Source of the DNA: Acuticoccus sp051016205
Lineage (GTDB): Bacteria > Pseudomonadota > Alphaproteobacteria > Rhizobiales > Amorphaceae
Reading direction: 5' to 3'
Assembly (NCBI GenBank): GCA_051016205.1
Contig: CP136534.1
Location: forward strand, 5,580,001-5,644,000
DNA length: 64,000 nucleotides
The notes beneath the pieces were generated by a model. That model ran no database searches. It saw only the letters and a program-made list of their open reading frames with translations, and was not told the origin of the DNA. Of this stretch, positions 9,406 to 17,600 are shown in pieces. Within the stretch, counting starts at the first letter, position 1, and every line of letters starts with the position of its first letter. The translations under genes were made by a program, and so were the position numbers.

Positions 9406-9807
9406 ATGTTCTTTCACGGTATTCGCCGTTCAGCCGCGTGGGCCGGTCTTGCCGCTGCGGTTGCGTTCGTGGCCCCCGTGGTCCCCGCCAGCGCGGCAAC
9501 CCATGGCGCGCCGACGGCTTTGACGGTTTCCCCCACACTTGCACAGCCTACCCCCCTCGCCTCGTCCCAGAGCGCTGACGGGGCCGTTCAAGTGGCGCAG
9601 AACCGGCGTCAGTTCCGGCGCAGGCGCGCAACAGGGCGCCAACGCTTCCGCAACAGCCGACGTGCCGGCCGGGTGTCAGAGCACCGCAACCGGCGCGCCA
9701 ACAGGCGCCAGTTCCATCGCGAACGTCGTGGCGACCGCCGCATGGTGCGCCGTGAGCGTCAGGTGCCGTATTGGTACTACAATGGCCACTATGGTGGGCG
9801 TTACTAG
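9406..9807 (+). CDS. Secreted Arg-rich small protein (paralogue of downstream gene)
   Basis: Protein of 133 aa with a classical signal peptide (MFFHGIRRSAAWAGLAAAV..., cleavage probably near ASA-ATHG). The mature part is low-complexity and extremely rich in Arg and Asn (RRQFRRRRATGRQRFRNSRR, RRANRRQFHRERRGDRR) and ends with an aromatic YWYYNGHYGGRY tail. GGAGGT at 9395-9400 fixes the start. The first 50 residues closely match the protein encoded at 10082, so the pair is a tandem duplication. It lacks the BA14K-like C-terminus of its neighbour. I do not recognise a function; a polycationic periplasmic or envelope-binding role is only inferred. Confidence 0.72.
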   Translation: MFFHGIRRSAAWAGLAAAVAFVAPVVPASAATHGAPTALTVSPTLAQPTPLASSQSADGAVQVAQNRRQFRRRRATGRQRFRNSRRAGRVSEHRNRRANRRQFHRERRGDRRMVRRERQVPYWYYNGHYGGRY

Positions 9808-10081
9808 GCCCACTGCGGCGTCACGGGTCGGTCATGTCGGGTCCGGCAAAGGTGCAGCCAAGCTCTGCGCCGCACTTTGAAGACGGGACCCGCAACGCCT
9901 ATGGTGGCCGCGCGCGCCCCGAGGTCGTTCACCTTCGTGAGCGGTGTGTCAGGAAGGCTTGTCAGCCCCCTCGCGAATTGGGCGGCAATGGTCTATCGGT
10001 AGAGGATCGATCAACTGCGCTGATGTGGGATGGATAGGTATCCCCGAGCCCCTTGGTCGACGATCCAGTAGGAGATTGGTT

Positions 10082-10726
10082 ATGTTCTTTGATCGGATAA
10101 AACGGTCAGCAACCTGGGCGGGCCTAGCGGCGGCCATGGCGTTCGTCATGCCGGCGCTTCCGGCTGGCGCTGCGACCCATGGGGGCCCGACGCCGCTGAC
10201 CATCACACCGGCGCTTGCCCAGACCACGGGCACGACGTCGAGCACCACATCGGGCCATGCCAACTCAGGCGTGATCGAGTTGGCGCAAAATGCCAAGCGC
10301 AACAGGCGTCGCCGGGCCAACAATCGCCGCAAGACGCGCAATCAGAGGCGGGTGCGTCGCGAGCAGGGCAACAGGCGTCGTACAACCAATCGGCGTCAGT
10401 TCCGCCGTGGTCGTGCGGCTGACCGCAGGACTGCCCGCCGCCGCGTCCGTCACAACGGGCGTTGGTACTATTATCGCAATGGCCGCTACTACGACAACAC
10501 CGGTGCGATCCTCGCAGCGGGCGTGATTGCCGGTGCGGCTGGCGTCATTGCCGGTGCGGCGCTTGCCGACAGCGGTCCCGACGTTGTGGTGGTGGATGAC
10601 GGCATTCCCGCGCCTTACACCGCGGAGTGGTATCGCGAGTGCGACATTAAGTACAACACCTTCCGTGCCAGCGACGGGACGTACATGTCCCACAGCGGTG
10701 TGCGCAGGACTTGCCGCTTGCCGTAA
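10082..10726 (+). CDS. Secreted Arg-rich protein with BA14K-like C-terminus
   Basis: Protein of 214 aa. It has a signal peptide (MFFDRIKRSATWAGLAAAMAF...), a long Arg/Asn-rich basic segment (NRRRRANNRRKTRNQRRVRR and similar, to about residue 125), a WYYYRNGRYYDN motif and a hydrophobic Ala/Gly segment (AGVIAGAAGVIAGAAL). The final 32 residues, WYRECDIKYNTFRASDGTYMSHSGVRRTC, match the pattern of the BA14K family (C...Y.SF...GTY....G.R..C), known from Brucella as an immunoreactive lectin-like protein. It is a tandem paralogue of the gene at 9406. A strong terminator follows. Envelope location is likely; the role is unknown. Confidence 0.75.
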   Translation: MFFDRIKRSATWAGLAAAMAFVMPALPAGAATHGGPTPLTITPALAQTTGTTSSTTSGHANSGVIELAQNAKRNRRRRANNRRKTRNQRRVRREQGNRRRTTNRRQFRRGRAADRRTARRRVRHNGRWYYYRNGRYYDNTGAILAAGVIAGAAGVIAGAALADSGPDVVVVDDGIPAPYTAEWYRECDIKYNTFRASDGTYMSHSGVRRTCRLP

Positions 10727-10752
10727 CCCCGGCACTGCGCCTTATGATTGAC

Positions 10753-10782
10753 AAGCCGGCCCATGGGCCGGCTTTTTTTTTC
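10753..10782 (+). terminator. Rho-independent terminator after the BA14K-like gene
   Basis: A perfect stem AAGCCGGCCC / GGGCCGGCTT with a 2-nt loop is followed by an uninterrupted run of nine T residues (10773-10781). It begins 27 bp after the stop codon at 10726. This is the clearest intrinsic terminator in the window. Confidence 0.92.
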
Positions 10783-10862
10783 GTCTAGATACCTTTGAAA
10801 CGCCATTCTTACAACACAATCTAAAATCACAGTCAGATCAGATAACTCGAATTGTTTCTCGG

Positions 10863-10891
10863 TTGGGTTGCAATTGGCTGGGAAGTATCCT
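10863..10891 (+). promoter_or_regulatory. Possible sigma-70 promoter of the ArsR gene
   Basis: TTGGGT (10863-10868), a 17-bp spacer and TATCCT (10886-10891) lie 42 bp before the ATG at 10934, in a locally AT-rich stretch after the terminator. The hexamers are imperfect. Confidence 0.35.
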
Positions 10892-10933
10892 AAAACGCGT
10901 CTCATGCAACCTATCCGTGAGGAGAATGCAAGT

Positions 10934-11260
10934 ATGACCAACGACAGCAAGCTTCTGGCGGTCTTCGCCGCCTTGTCCGACGACACGCGCCTTGCCATCG
11001 TCAACCGCCTATTGGAGGACGGTGAGCTTGCCGTGGGCGCCATCGCAGCGCCCTTTAGTGTGACGCCGCCGGCCATTTCCCGTCACCTTCGCGTGCTTGA
11101 GATGGCAGGCCTTGTGGAGCGCAGGATCGACCGTCAACGCAGGATGATTCGCGTAAAACGGGAGGCTTTGGACATTGTGGGCGATTGGCTCGGCTCGCGC
11201 ATGGGCCTGCAGCCTGCTTTGGCCGCCCAGTCTTCACGCCCCATGTCCATCCACGCCTAG
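10934..11260 (+). CDS. ArsR-family winged-helix transcriptional regulator
   Basis: Small DNA-binding repressor, 108 aa. The family opening LLAVFAALSDDTRLAIVNRLLEDGELAV and the recognition region PFSVTPPAISRHLRVLEMAGLVERRIDRQRR are clear. It lacks the CxC metal-binding motif of arsenic-type sensors, so it is probably one of the non-metal ArsR regulators usually found next to a START/AHSA1-domain gene; no such partner is adjacent here. The start at 10934 is supported by GGAG at 10921-10924. An in-frame ATG at 10868 would add 22 residues but lies inside the likely promoter. Confidence 0.85.
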   Translation: MTNDSKLLAVFAALSDDTRLAIVNRLLEDGELAVGAIAAPFSVTPPAISRHLRVLEMAGLVERRIDRQRRMIRVKREALDIVGDWLGSRMGLQPALAAQSSRPMSIHA

Positions 11261-11713
11261 ACGCCCTTAATTCAAGCCCTCACGGCCCGCGCGGTGCCGC
11301 TTTCAACGCCGCACCGCGCTCGGCCACGCAACGTCCCACCGGTGACCCCAAAGCCCGATCCGCTCTGCTGAACCGTCGATGACACCGCCATGCGGATCAG
11401 TGAGCTGCCGCCGCAGTGGGCGGCGGATGCATCACCATGCAACGCAGGATCGGCCAAACGCTCTGATGAGTTGATTAGACGCGGCGTAAAAAGACGCTGT
11501 CTTGCGTCCAAAGGCGCAAATTTTTTCCGCCGCGCTCTGCCTAAAATTCGCCCTAAGGTTTATTTTTTAGGCGATCGATGTCGCCTGCGGTAGCCCACTG
11601 CCACCGGTGCGCACCGTGCCTGTGGCGGTCCGAGCGGCCCTCCTGCCGCACGGGGCGCACGCGGAGGACTCGACCGTGTGGGTCATGCGGGCATTTTCAT
11701 ACAGGTCCCCCGG
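11261..11713. other. Non-coding gap with one GC hairpin and an AT-rich island
   Basis: No convincing gene is seen. A 9-bp inverted repeat GCGCGGTGC/GCACCGCGC (11289-11319) sits just after the ArsR stop and may act as a terminator without a T-tract. From about 11500 to 11575 the sequence is unusually AT-rich, with two T-runs and an imperfect palindrome CCTAAAA...TTTTTTAGG. Two palindromic repeats follow further right. Confidence 0.6.
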
Positions 11714-11820
11714 CTAGAGCATCCTGCGTCCATACGGACGCAGATAAGATGCTTTACTCCTTTGAAATAGAGAGGTTTTCTTGCGATCGTATGTTTCCAT
11801 CTGACCGCAAACCGCTCTAG
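11714..11820 (+). repeat. CTAG-bounded two-hairpin repeat, copy 1
   Basis: A 107-bp element begins CTAGAGCATCCTGCGTCC and ends ACCGCTCTAG. It holds two stem-loops: CTGCGTCC-ATAC-GGACGCAG nested in AGAGCATC...GATGCT, then an AGAGaGGTTTT...AACCGCTCT stem. It differs at only four positions from the reverse complement of 59761-59867. Size and structure suggest a REP/BIME-like element. Confidence 0.93.
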
Positions 11821-11890
11821 TGATCGTGAGTGTGGCAACCAGAGCCTCGTATCCCCGACCCAAATGGACAACCTTCATCGCTTGCACATC

Positions 11891-11995
11891 CAGAGCATCC
11901 TGGGTCTTCTCAGACCCAGACAAGATGCTCTTCGCCTTTGATTGAGAGCGGTTTTTGTCGCCTCATGTGATCCCGTCTGACCCGAAACTCCACTC
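11891..11995 (+). repeat. CTAG-type two-hairpin repeat, diverged copy 2
   Basis: Same architecture and orientation as the copy 71 bp to the left: AGAGCATCCTGGGTC-TTCTCA-GACCCAGACAAGATGCTCT, a CTTTGATT linker, then AGAGCGGTTTT with a decayed right arm. The stem bases differ from copy 1 but are compensated, so the hairpins are conserved. It is closest to the inverted copy at 34164. Confidence 0.85.
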
Positions 11996-12165
11996 GACCC
12001 GGCGCGGCGATAGCCGGTACGGTCGGTCCGACCCTGGCGCGCTCACGCTACGGTCCCCTCCTCGGCTGCTCTGCTTTGGTCGAAGCGGGCGGATGACGCG
12101 GTGGATGATGTTTGCACCCAGCGCCGTGTTTCGGTCAGGATGGCGGCGTCACCGGGGGAATCAAG

Positions 12166-13320
12166 ATGGTCGAGCGCACACTTGAAACGCTGGACACCAT
12201 GGTCGCGTTCGACACGGTGTCATCCAAGTCCAACCTCGCCCTCATCGATTGGGCAGCGCAGATGCTTGGCGCCGCCGGCGGACGTTTGCGCCGCACGTTC
12301 GACGACACCGGCGAGAAAGCAAACCTTCTGGCAAGCTTCGGCCCCAAGGTGCCTGGTGGCATCGTCCTGTCGGGCCACACGGATGTGGTGCCGGTTTCCA
12401 ACCAGACCTGGTCCACGGACCCCTTCACCCTCACCCGCAAGGGCGGACGCGTCCAAGCCCGTGGCACCACCGACATGAAGGGGTTTTGCGCCGCAGCCGT
12501 TGCGGCCGTCACTGCGGCCGATCTCAGCGGGCTGAAAAAGCCCATTCACGTGGCGCTCTCTTATGATGAAGAGGTGGGGTGCCTTGGCGTTCCACGACTT
12601 GTGGACGACCTTGTGGCCAACGAACCGCTTCCCTCCTTTGCCATTGTCGGCGAGCCCACCGAAATGCGGATCGTGACCGCCCATAAGAGCGCCAACGTCT
12701 TCGAGACGGTGTTTGAGGGCTTTACCGCCCATTCCAGTCAGAGCCACATCGGCGTCAGCGCGACCGTCGCTCTGGCGCGTTTCATTGAGCACCTTCACAC
12801 CCAGTTTGCCGCCTTCAAGGCCAATCCTGATCCGACCTCTGCACTGGAGCCGCCCTACCCCACATTCAACGCAGGGATGGTGACTGGCGGGACCGCCCTC
12901 AACATCATTCCCTCCCAGGCGCAGATGGTTTGGGAGTTCAGAACCATGCCCGACCAGGACCCTGAGGCGATGCTGCACCACCTGCTTGCGGACATTGACG
13001 CAGTGCTCGTGCCGGACATGTCGAACGATCACGCCACCCTTGCCTCGCACACCAAGGTCCTCGCGATGGTCCGGGCCCTCGACCCCGCCCACAACAGGAC
13101 CGCGCGGGAGGCTGTGATGGCGCTCGGCGACTATGATGGCGACGATGCCGTCTCCTTCGGCACTGAGGCGGGCGCATTCCAGGACGCAGGGATTGAAACG
13201 GTGGTATGCGGCCCTGGCTCCATCACCGTTGCCCACCAGCCGGACGAGTCCATCGCCATCGACCAGCTAGCGGCAGCCACCCGCCTTGTGGACGACGTGA
13301 TCGCCGCAGCCACCCGCTGA
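12166..13320 (+). CDS. argE: Acetylornithine deacetylase (M20 family)
   Basis: Cytoplasmic zinc amidohydrolase, 384 aa, converting N-acetylornithine to ornithine in arginine synthesis. M20 metal ligands and catalytic residues appear in SGHTDVVPV, GRGTTDMKGF, SYDEEVGCLGV, VGEPTEMRI and ITVAHQPDESI. The opening ETLDTMVAFDTVSSKSNLALIDW is typical of the alphaproteobacterial ArgE branch. The start at 12166 has GGGGGA at 12154-12159; an upstream in-frame ATG at 12112 is unsupported. It stands alone between two long intergenic regions. DapE or a general M20 peptidase is possible but less likely. Confidence 0.88.
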   Translation: MVERTLETLDTMVAFDTVSSKSNLALIDWAAQMLGAAGGRLRRTFDDTGEKANLLASFGPKVPGGIVLSGHTDVVPVSNQTWSTDPFTLTRKGGRVQARGTTDMKGFCAAAVAAVTAADLSGLKKPIHVALSYDEEVGCLGVPRLVDDLVANEPLPSFAIVGEPTEMRIVTAHKSANVFETVFEGFTAHSSQSHIGVSATVALARFIEHLHTQFAAFKANPDPTSALEPPYPTFNAGMVTGGTALNIIPSQAQMVWEFRTMPDQDPEAMLHHLLADIDAVLVPDMSNDHATLASHTKVLAMVRALDPAHNRTAREAVMALGDYDGDDAVSFGTEAGAFQDAGIETVVCGPGSITVAHQPDESIAIDQLAAATRLVDDVIAAATR

Positions 13321-13678
13321 GCCGGGACCTGTCACACCCTCGTATTGAGGCACACCCAGAACGAGCCTCTCTGAAAGTTCCTTCGGGGCATAAGGGCGAG
13401 GCTCCACGAAAGGCAGCCGTTCCAGACGTCCGCATCATTGGACGCCAATCTCTGCAACCGCCCAATATGATGAGCTCAGCGGGATTGTGGGGAACCACGC
13501 TCAGCGAGAAAATGTTGCGGAGATGCAAGAGGCTATGCACGGCCCCTGCGTTGCAAGACGGGGCGCACGGTGACTGTCTGGGAACCCCAGCGCCGTCGTA
13601 CCCCATTGCCCGCTGGCACGACTGCCGCCAGTCTGGGAACCAGGGTCGGCGGCAAAGCTTGAAGAGTTACAGTTTCCG
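13321..13678. other. Intergenic region upstream of the paa operon
   Basis: About 360 bp with no convincing gene on either strand. Two similar stretches, TGTCTGGGAACCCC (about 13575) and CAGTCTGGGAACCAGG (about 13630), lie about 55 bp apart and could be regulator sites for the operon, but no palindrome makes this firm. Confidence 0.5.
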
Positions 13679-13708
13679 TTGACGAGCAGAATTTGAGTAA
13701 CATATAAG
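13679..13708 (+). promoter_or_regulatory. Probable promoter of the phenylacetate operon
   Basis: TTGACG (13679-13684) and TATAAG (13703-13708) are separated by 18 bp in an AT-rich stretch 53 bp upstream of the first paa-cluster ATG. GGAGGA follows at 13752-13757 as ribosome site. Confidence 0.55.
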
Positions 13709-13760
13709 AAGTGCAGTCGCCGCAGAGCGATTGGGCTTCGGCCCGCCAAGTGGAGGACCT

Positions 13761-14963
13761 ATGAACGCCTACATCTGCGATGCTGTACGCACACCGATCG
13801 GTCGTTACGGGGGCAGTCTTGCCGCCGTGCGAACGGACGATCTCGCAGCCATCCCCATCGCAGCCCTTATGGCGCGCAACCCTGATGTGGACTGGGCTTT
13901 GCTGGACGATGTGGTGTTCGGCTCCGCCAACCAGGCGGGCGAAGACAACCGGAACGTTGCACGTATGGCAGCGCTCCTGGCAGGCCTGCCGGTGGATGTT
14001 CCCGGCACCACCGTGAACCGCCTGTGCGCCTCGGGGATGGACTGTGTGGGCATGGCTGCCCGCGCCATCAAGGCGGGCGACTACGGGATGGCCATCGCAG
14101 GCGGCGTTGAATCCATGAGCCGCGCACCCTTTGTGATGCCTAAGGCGCACGCAGCCTTCTCCCGCCAGACCGCCATTTACGACACCACCATCGGCTGGCG
14201 CTTCGTCAATCCCAAGATGAAGGCCGAATACGGCATCGATTCCATGCCTCAGACCGCCGACAACGTGGCTGAGGACCATCAGGTGAGCCGCGCCGACCAG
14301 GATGCGTTCGCCGCCCGCTCACAGGCCCGCTGGGCCGCCGCCCACGAAAAGGGCGTTTTCGCCGAAGAGATTGTCCCCGTCTCGGTGCCCCAGAGAAAGG
14401 GAGACCCGATTGTGGTGGACACGGACGAGCATCCCCGCCCAGGCACCACCAAGGAGGCGCTCGCCAAGCTGCGCGGCGTTAACGGCCCCGACCTCACGGT
14501 CACCGCAGGCAATGCCTCCGGCGTGAACGATGGCGCGGCCGCAATACTTCTCGCGGGCGAAGAGGCGGCAGAGCGGAATGGCCTGACCCCCATCGCCCGC
14601 GTCGTATCCATGGCGGCGGCAGGGGTGCCACCGCGCGTGATGGGAATAGGCCCTGTGCCAGCCACCCAAAAGGTGCTCGCCAAAGCGGGCCTCACCATTG
14701 ACGATATGGACGTCATCGAACTGAACGAGGCGTTCGCGAGCCAGGGCCTTGCCACCTTGCGCGCCCTCGGCGTTCGGGACGACGCAGAGCACGTCAACCC
14801 CAATGGCGGGGCTATCGCGCTCGGCCATCCTCTCGGCATGTCGGGCGCGCGCCTTGTCTTGACGGCGGCCTACCAATTGCGACGCACTGGCGGACGCTAC
14901 GCCCTTTGCACCATGTGCGTGGGCGTTGGCCAGGGCGTTGCCCTCATCCTGGAAAAGAGCTGA
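13761..14963 (+). CDS. pcaF: 3-oxoadipyl-CoA thiolase
   Basis: Thiolase of 400 aa that cleaves 3-oxoadipyl-CoA to succinyl-CoA and acetyl-CoA, the last step of both phenylacetate (PaaJ) and beta-ketoadipate (PcaF) degradation. The nucleophilic Cys is in TTVNRLCASGMDCVG, the basic His in AIALGHPLGMSGARLV and the second Cys in LCTMCVGVGQGVAL. The opening YICDAVRTPIGRYGGSLA is diagnostic for this subgroup. GGAGGA at 13752-13757 fixes the start at 13761. As first gene of the paa cluster it most probably serves phenylacetate breakdown, so paaJ would be an equally good name. Confidence 0.92.
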   Translation: MNAYICDAVRTPIGRYGGSLAAVRTDDLAAIPIAALMARNPDVDWALLDDVVFGSANQAGEDNRNVARMAALLAGLPVDVPGTTVNRLCASGMDCVGMAARAIKAGDYGMAIAGGVESMSRAPFVMPKAHAAFSRQTAIYDTTIGWRFVNPKMKAEYGIDSMPQTADNVAEDHQVSRADQDAFAARSQARWAAAHEKGVFAEEIVPVSVPQRKGDPIVVDTDEHPRPGTTKEALAKLRGVNGPDLTVTAGNASGVNDGAAAILLAGEEAAERNGLTPIARVVSMAAAGVPPRVMGIGPVPATQKVLAKAGLTIDDMDVIELNEAFASQGLATLRALGVRDDAEHVNPNGGAIALGHPLGMSGARLVLTAAYQLRRTGGRYALCTMCVGVGQGVALILEKS

Positions 14964-14978
14964 CGGGAGAGCGACACC

Positions 14979-15971
14979 ATGTATGCACAGATGATCAAGT
15001 CTACCGGCTCGGCGGTGAAATCTCGCGACGAGATGTCCCCCGAGGAGCGCGCTTTCCAAGACAGGATCGACCGAGACGAAAAGATCGAGCCTAAGGACTG
15101 GATGCCTGACGGCTACCGCAAGACCCTGGTCCGGCAGATCGGCCAGCACGCCCATTCGGAGATTGTCGGCCAGCTTCCCGAAGGCAACTGGATCACCCGT
15201 GCGCCGACGTTGGAGCGCAAAGCCATCCTCCTTGCCAAGGTGCAGGACGAGGCGGGGCACGGCCTTTACCTTTATGGCGCCGCGGAAACCCTTGGGGTCA
15301 GCCGCGATGACCTGTTCGACGCCCTCCACTCCGGTAAGATGAAGTATTCCTCGATCTTCAACTATCCAACGCTCAACTGGGCCGATATCGGCGCTGTGGG
15401 CTGGCTGGTGGATGGGGCGGCCATCATGAACCAGGTGCCTTTGCAGCGCACCTCCTACGGTCCTTACTCCCGCGCGATGATCCGCATCTGCAAGGAAGAG
15501 AGCTTCCATCAGCGCCAGGGCTACGACATCATGATGAAGATGGCGAACGGCACACCGGCGCAAAAGCGCATGGCACAGGATGCTCTGAACCGCTTCTGGT
15601 ATCCCTCGCTGATGATGTTCGGCCCGTCGGACAAGGACAGCGTGCACTCGGCCCAGTCCATGGCCTGGAAGATCAAGATCAACACCAACGACGAGTTGCG
15701 GCAGAAGTTCGTGGATCAGACGGTGCCTCAGGCCGAATACCTTGGCCTCACCATCCCCGATGATGATCTCGCGTGGAACGAAGAGCGCGGCCACTACGAC
15801 TTCTCGCAGCCGGACTGGAGCGAGTTCTTCGAGGTGTTGAAAGGCAACGGCCCCTGCAACACCGAGCGCATGGATGCGCGGCGCAAGGCCTGGGACGACG
15901 GCGCTTGGGTGCGCGAAGGGTTGATGGCCCACGCACAAAAGCGCGCCGCCATGGCCGTTGCCGCCGAGTAA
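14979..15971 (+). CDS. paaA: 1,2-phenylacetyl-CoA epoxidase subunit A (catalytic)
   Basis: Catalytic diiron subunit of the ring-1,2-epoxidase multicomponent enzyme, 330 aa. The ferritin-fold iron ligands lie in VQDEAGHGLYLYGAAE and CKEESFHQRQGYDIMMKM, both ExxH motifs. The N-terminus DKIEPKDWMPDGYRKTLVRQI and the C-terminal WSEFFEVLKGNGPCN are typical of PaaA. It lies 15 bp after the thiolase and 31 bp before paaB, in one operon. The complex introduces O2 into phenylacetyl-CoA using electrons from PaaE. Confidence 0.96.
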   Translation: MYAQMIKSTGSAVKSRDEMSPEERAFQDRIDRDEKIEPKDWMPDGYRKTLVRQIGQHAHSEIVGQLPEGNWITRAPTLERKAILLAKVQDEAGHGLYLYGAAETLGVSRDDLFDALHSGKMKYSSIFNYPTLNWADIGAVGWLVDGAAIMNQVPLQRTSYGPYSRAMIRICKEESFHQRQGYDIMMKMANGTPAQKRMAQDALNRFWYPSLMMFGPSDKDSVHSAQSMAWKIKINTNDELRQKFVDQTVPQAEYLGLTIPDDDLAWNEERGHYDFSQPDWSEFFEVLKGNGPCNTERMDARRKAWDDGAWVREGLMAHAQKRAAMAVAAE

Positions 15972-16002
15972 GCCCGCAGCCTTTTCAAAAAGGAGACCCG
16001 CC

Positions 16003-16287
16003 GTGGCGAAGGAATGGCCGCTTTGGGAGATTTTCATCCGCGGGCAGCACGGTCTTGCCCATCGACACGTGGGGAGCCTTCATGCCCCTGACGCGGAGAT
16101 GGCCATCAAGAACGCCCGCGATGTCTACACGCGACGCAACGAGGGGGTGTCTATCTGGGCAGTGGAAGCGCGCCACATCGCAGCCTCCGCGCCTGGCGAC
16201 AAAGGCCCCCTTTACGAGCCGTCCAATTCAAAAGTCTACCGCCACCCCACCTTCTTCGACATCCCCGAAGACGTGGGGGCGATGTAA
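16003..16287 (+). CDS. paaB: 1,2-phenylacetyl-CoA epoxidase subunit B
   Basis: Small structural subunit, 94 aa, that bridges PaaAC heterodimers in the epoxidase. The family opening WPLWEIFIRGQHGLAHRHVGSLHA and the motif NARDVYTRRNEGVSIWAVEA are clear. The start is a GTG at 16003 with AGGAGA at 15991-15996; an in-frame ATG 45 bp upstream lies inside the paaA coding region and is rejected. The position between paaA and paaC is the usual one. Confidence 0.95.
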   Translation: MAKEWPLWEIFIRGQHGLAHRHVGSLHAPDAEMAIKNARDVYTRRNEGVSIWAVEARHIAASAPGDKGPLYEPSNSKVYRHPTFFDIPEDVGAM

Positions 16288-16305
16288 CGCCACGGGAGCG
16301 ACGTT

Positions 16306-17064
16306 ATGACTGCCGATCCCTTCACCGAATTCCTTCTGAGGATGGGCGACAACACGCTCATCCTCGGTCATCGCGTGTCGGAATGGTGCGGGCACGCCCC
16401 TGTGCTTGAGGAAGACATTGCGCTCGCCAACACGGCGCTCGACCTCATCGGTCAGACGCAACTGTGGCTCGGCCTTGCGGGCGATGTGGAGGGGAATGGA
16501 CGCAGCGCCGATGACATCGCGTTTTTGCGCGACGCGTGGGACTTCCGCAATCTGTTGATCGTGGAGCGCCCCAACGGCGACTTCGGCCACACCATGATGC
16601 GCCAGTTCCTGTTTGACGCCTTCCAGTCGGTGATGCTCGGCCACCTCCTCGCCTCCAGCGACACGCGCGTTGCCGCCATTGCCGAAAAGGCCTCCAAAGA
16701 GGTCGCCTACCACCTGGAGCGCTCAGGCGATACGGTGGTGGGTCTTGGCGACGGCACACCCCTGAGCCACGCCAAGATGCAGGCCGCCCTTGAAGCATTA
16801 TGGCCCTATGTGGGCGAAATGTTCATGTCTGACGACGTGGACAAACAGATGCTCGCGCAGGGCATCGCCCCCGATCCTGCCACCTTGCGGGAGGAGTGGG
16901 ATGCCATTGTCGGCCGCTACCTGCGCCGCGCGACGCTCACCATTCCCGAGGCGACATTTGCCCATAAGGGCGGTAAGACAGGCACCCACCACACCGAGCA
17001 TTTGGGCCACCTTTTGGCGCAGATGCAGTGGCTCCAGCGCGCCTATCCCGGCGCCACCTGGTGA
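16306..17064 (+). CDS. paaC: 1,2-phenylacetyl-CoA epoxidase subunit C
   Basis: Structural ferritin-fold subunit, 252 aa, paired with PaaA in the epoxidase core. LLRMGDNTLILGHRVSEWCGHAPVLEEDIALAN and ALDLIGQTQLWL are family hallmarks, and LERSGDTVVGLGDGT follows in the second helix bundle half. It usually lacks a working diiron site. The stop codon overlaps the paaD start by one base (TGATG), implying translational coupling. Confidence 0.95.
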   Translation: MTADPFTEFLLRMGDNTLILGHRVSEWCGHAPVLEEDIALANTALDLIGQTQLWLGLAGDVEGNGRSADDIAFLRDAWDFRNLLIVERPNGDFGHTMMRQFLFDAFQSVMLGHLLASSDTRVAAIAEKASKEVAYHLERSGDTVVGLGDGTPLSHAKMQAALEALWPYVGEMFMSDDVDKQMLAQGIAPDPATLREEWDAIVGRYLRRATLTIPEATFAHKGGKTGTHHTEHLGHLLAQMQWLQRAYPGATW

Positions 17065-17537
17065 TGGACGCGCCGGCCATGACAGCGACCCTCAACGAGG
17101 TCTGGGCCTGGCTGGACGAGGTGCCGGACCCGGAAATTCCCGTCATCTCGGTGGTGGATCTGGGCATTGTGCGCAACGTTGCCTATGACGATGACACCCT
17201 TGTGGTGACGGTCACACCCACCTACTCCGGCTGCCCCGCCACAAGCATCATCAACCTTGATATCGAAACGGCCCTGCGCGCCCACGGCATCGACAAACTC
17301 CGACTGGAGAGGCAGATCTCGCCGGCCTGGACGACGGACTGGCTGACCGAAAAAGGCCGCCGCAGGCTGGAAGACTACGGCATCGCCCCGCCCCAGCCCG
17401 CAGGCGGGCCAGAGCGCTGCCCCCGCTGCGGCAGCACATCGGTCGAGAAGGTCAGCCAATTCGGCTCCACCCCGTGCAAGGCCCACTGGCGCTGCACGTC
17501 GTGCCTGGAGCCCTTCGACTACTTCAAGTGCATCTGA
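17064..17537 (+). CDS. paaD: Phenylacetate epoxidase maturation protein PaaD
   Basis: Protein of 157 aa needed for epoxidase activity and thought to aid Fe-S/diiron maturation. The N-terminal MIP18/DUF59 domain reads VPDPEIPVISVVDLGIVRNV and VTPTYSGCPATSIIN. The C-terminal zinc ribbon has CPRCGSTSVEKVSQFGSTPC and CTSCLEPFDYFKCI. The ATG at 17064 overlaps the paaC stop; an ATG at 17079 is an alternative. The operon is then broken by a 340-bp gap before paaE. Confidence 0.93.
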   Translation: MDAPAMTATLNEVWAWLDEVPDPEIPVISVVDLGIVRNVAYDDDTLVVTVTPTYSGCPATSIINLDIETALRAHGIDKLRLERQISPAWTTDWLTEKGRRRLEDYGIAPPQPAGGPERCPRCGSTSVEKVSQFGSTPCKAHWRCTSCLEPFDYFKCI

Positions 17538-17600
17538 CCATGGGCGCGCCCGAACCCCGCCTTGTGAGAAGGCCACCCCCCCATCGCCCGTCCTCCAATC

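Noticed and set aside
11578..11820. Short plus-strand open frame ending inside the repeat
   Set aside because: Its last third is repeat DNA and it lacks a ribosome site and codon bias.
11714..11995. Two tandem palindromic units considered as a CRISPR array
   Set aside because: The units differ from each other, are imperfect palindromes of about 105 bp, lack regular spacers and no cas gene is near.
14319..16037. 572-codon open frame on the minus strand
   Set aside because: It is antisense to the pcaF and paaA genes, which have complete family signatures; long antisense frames are common in GC-rich codon-biased DNA, and its translation has no recognisable domain.
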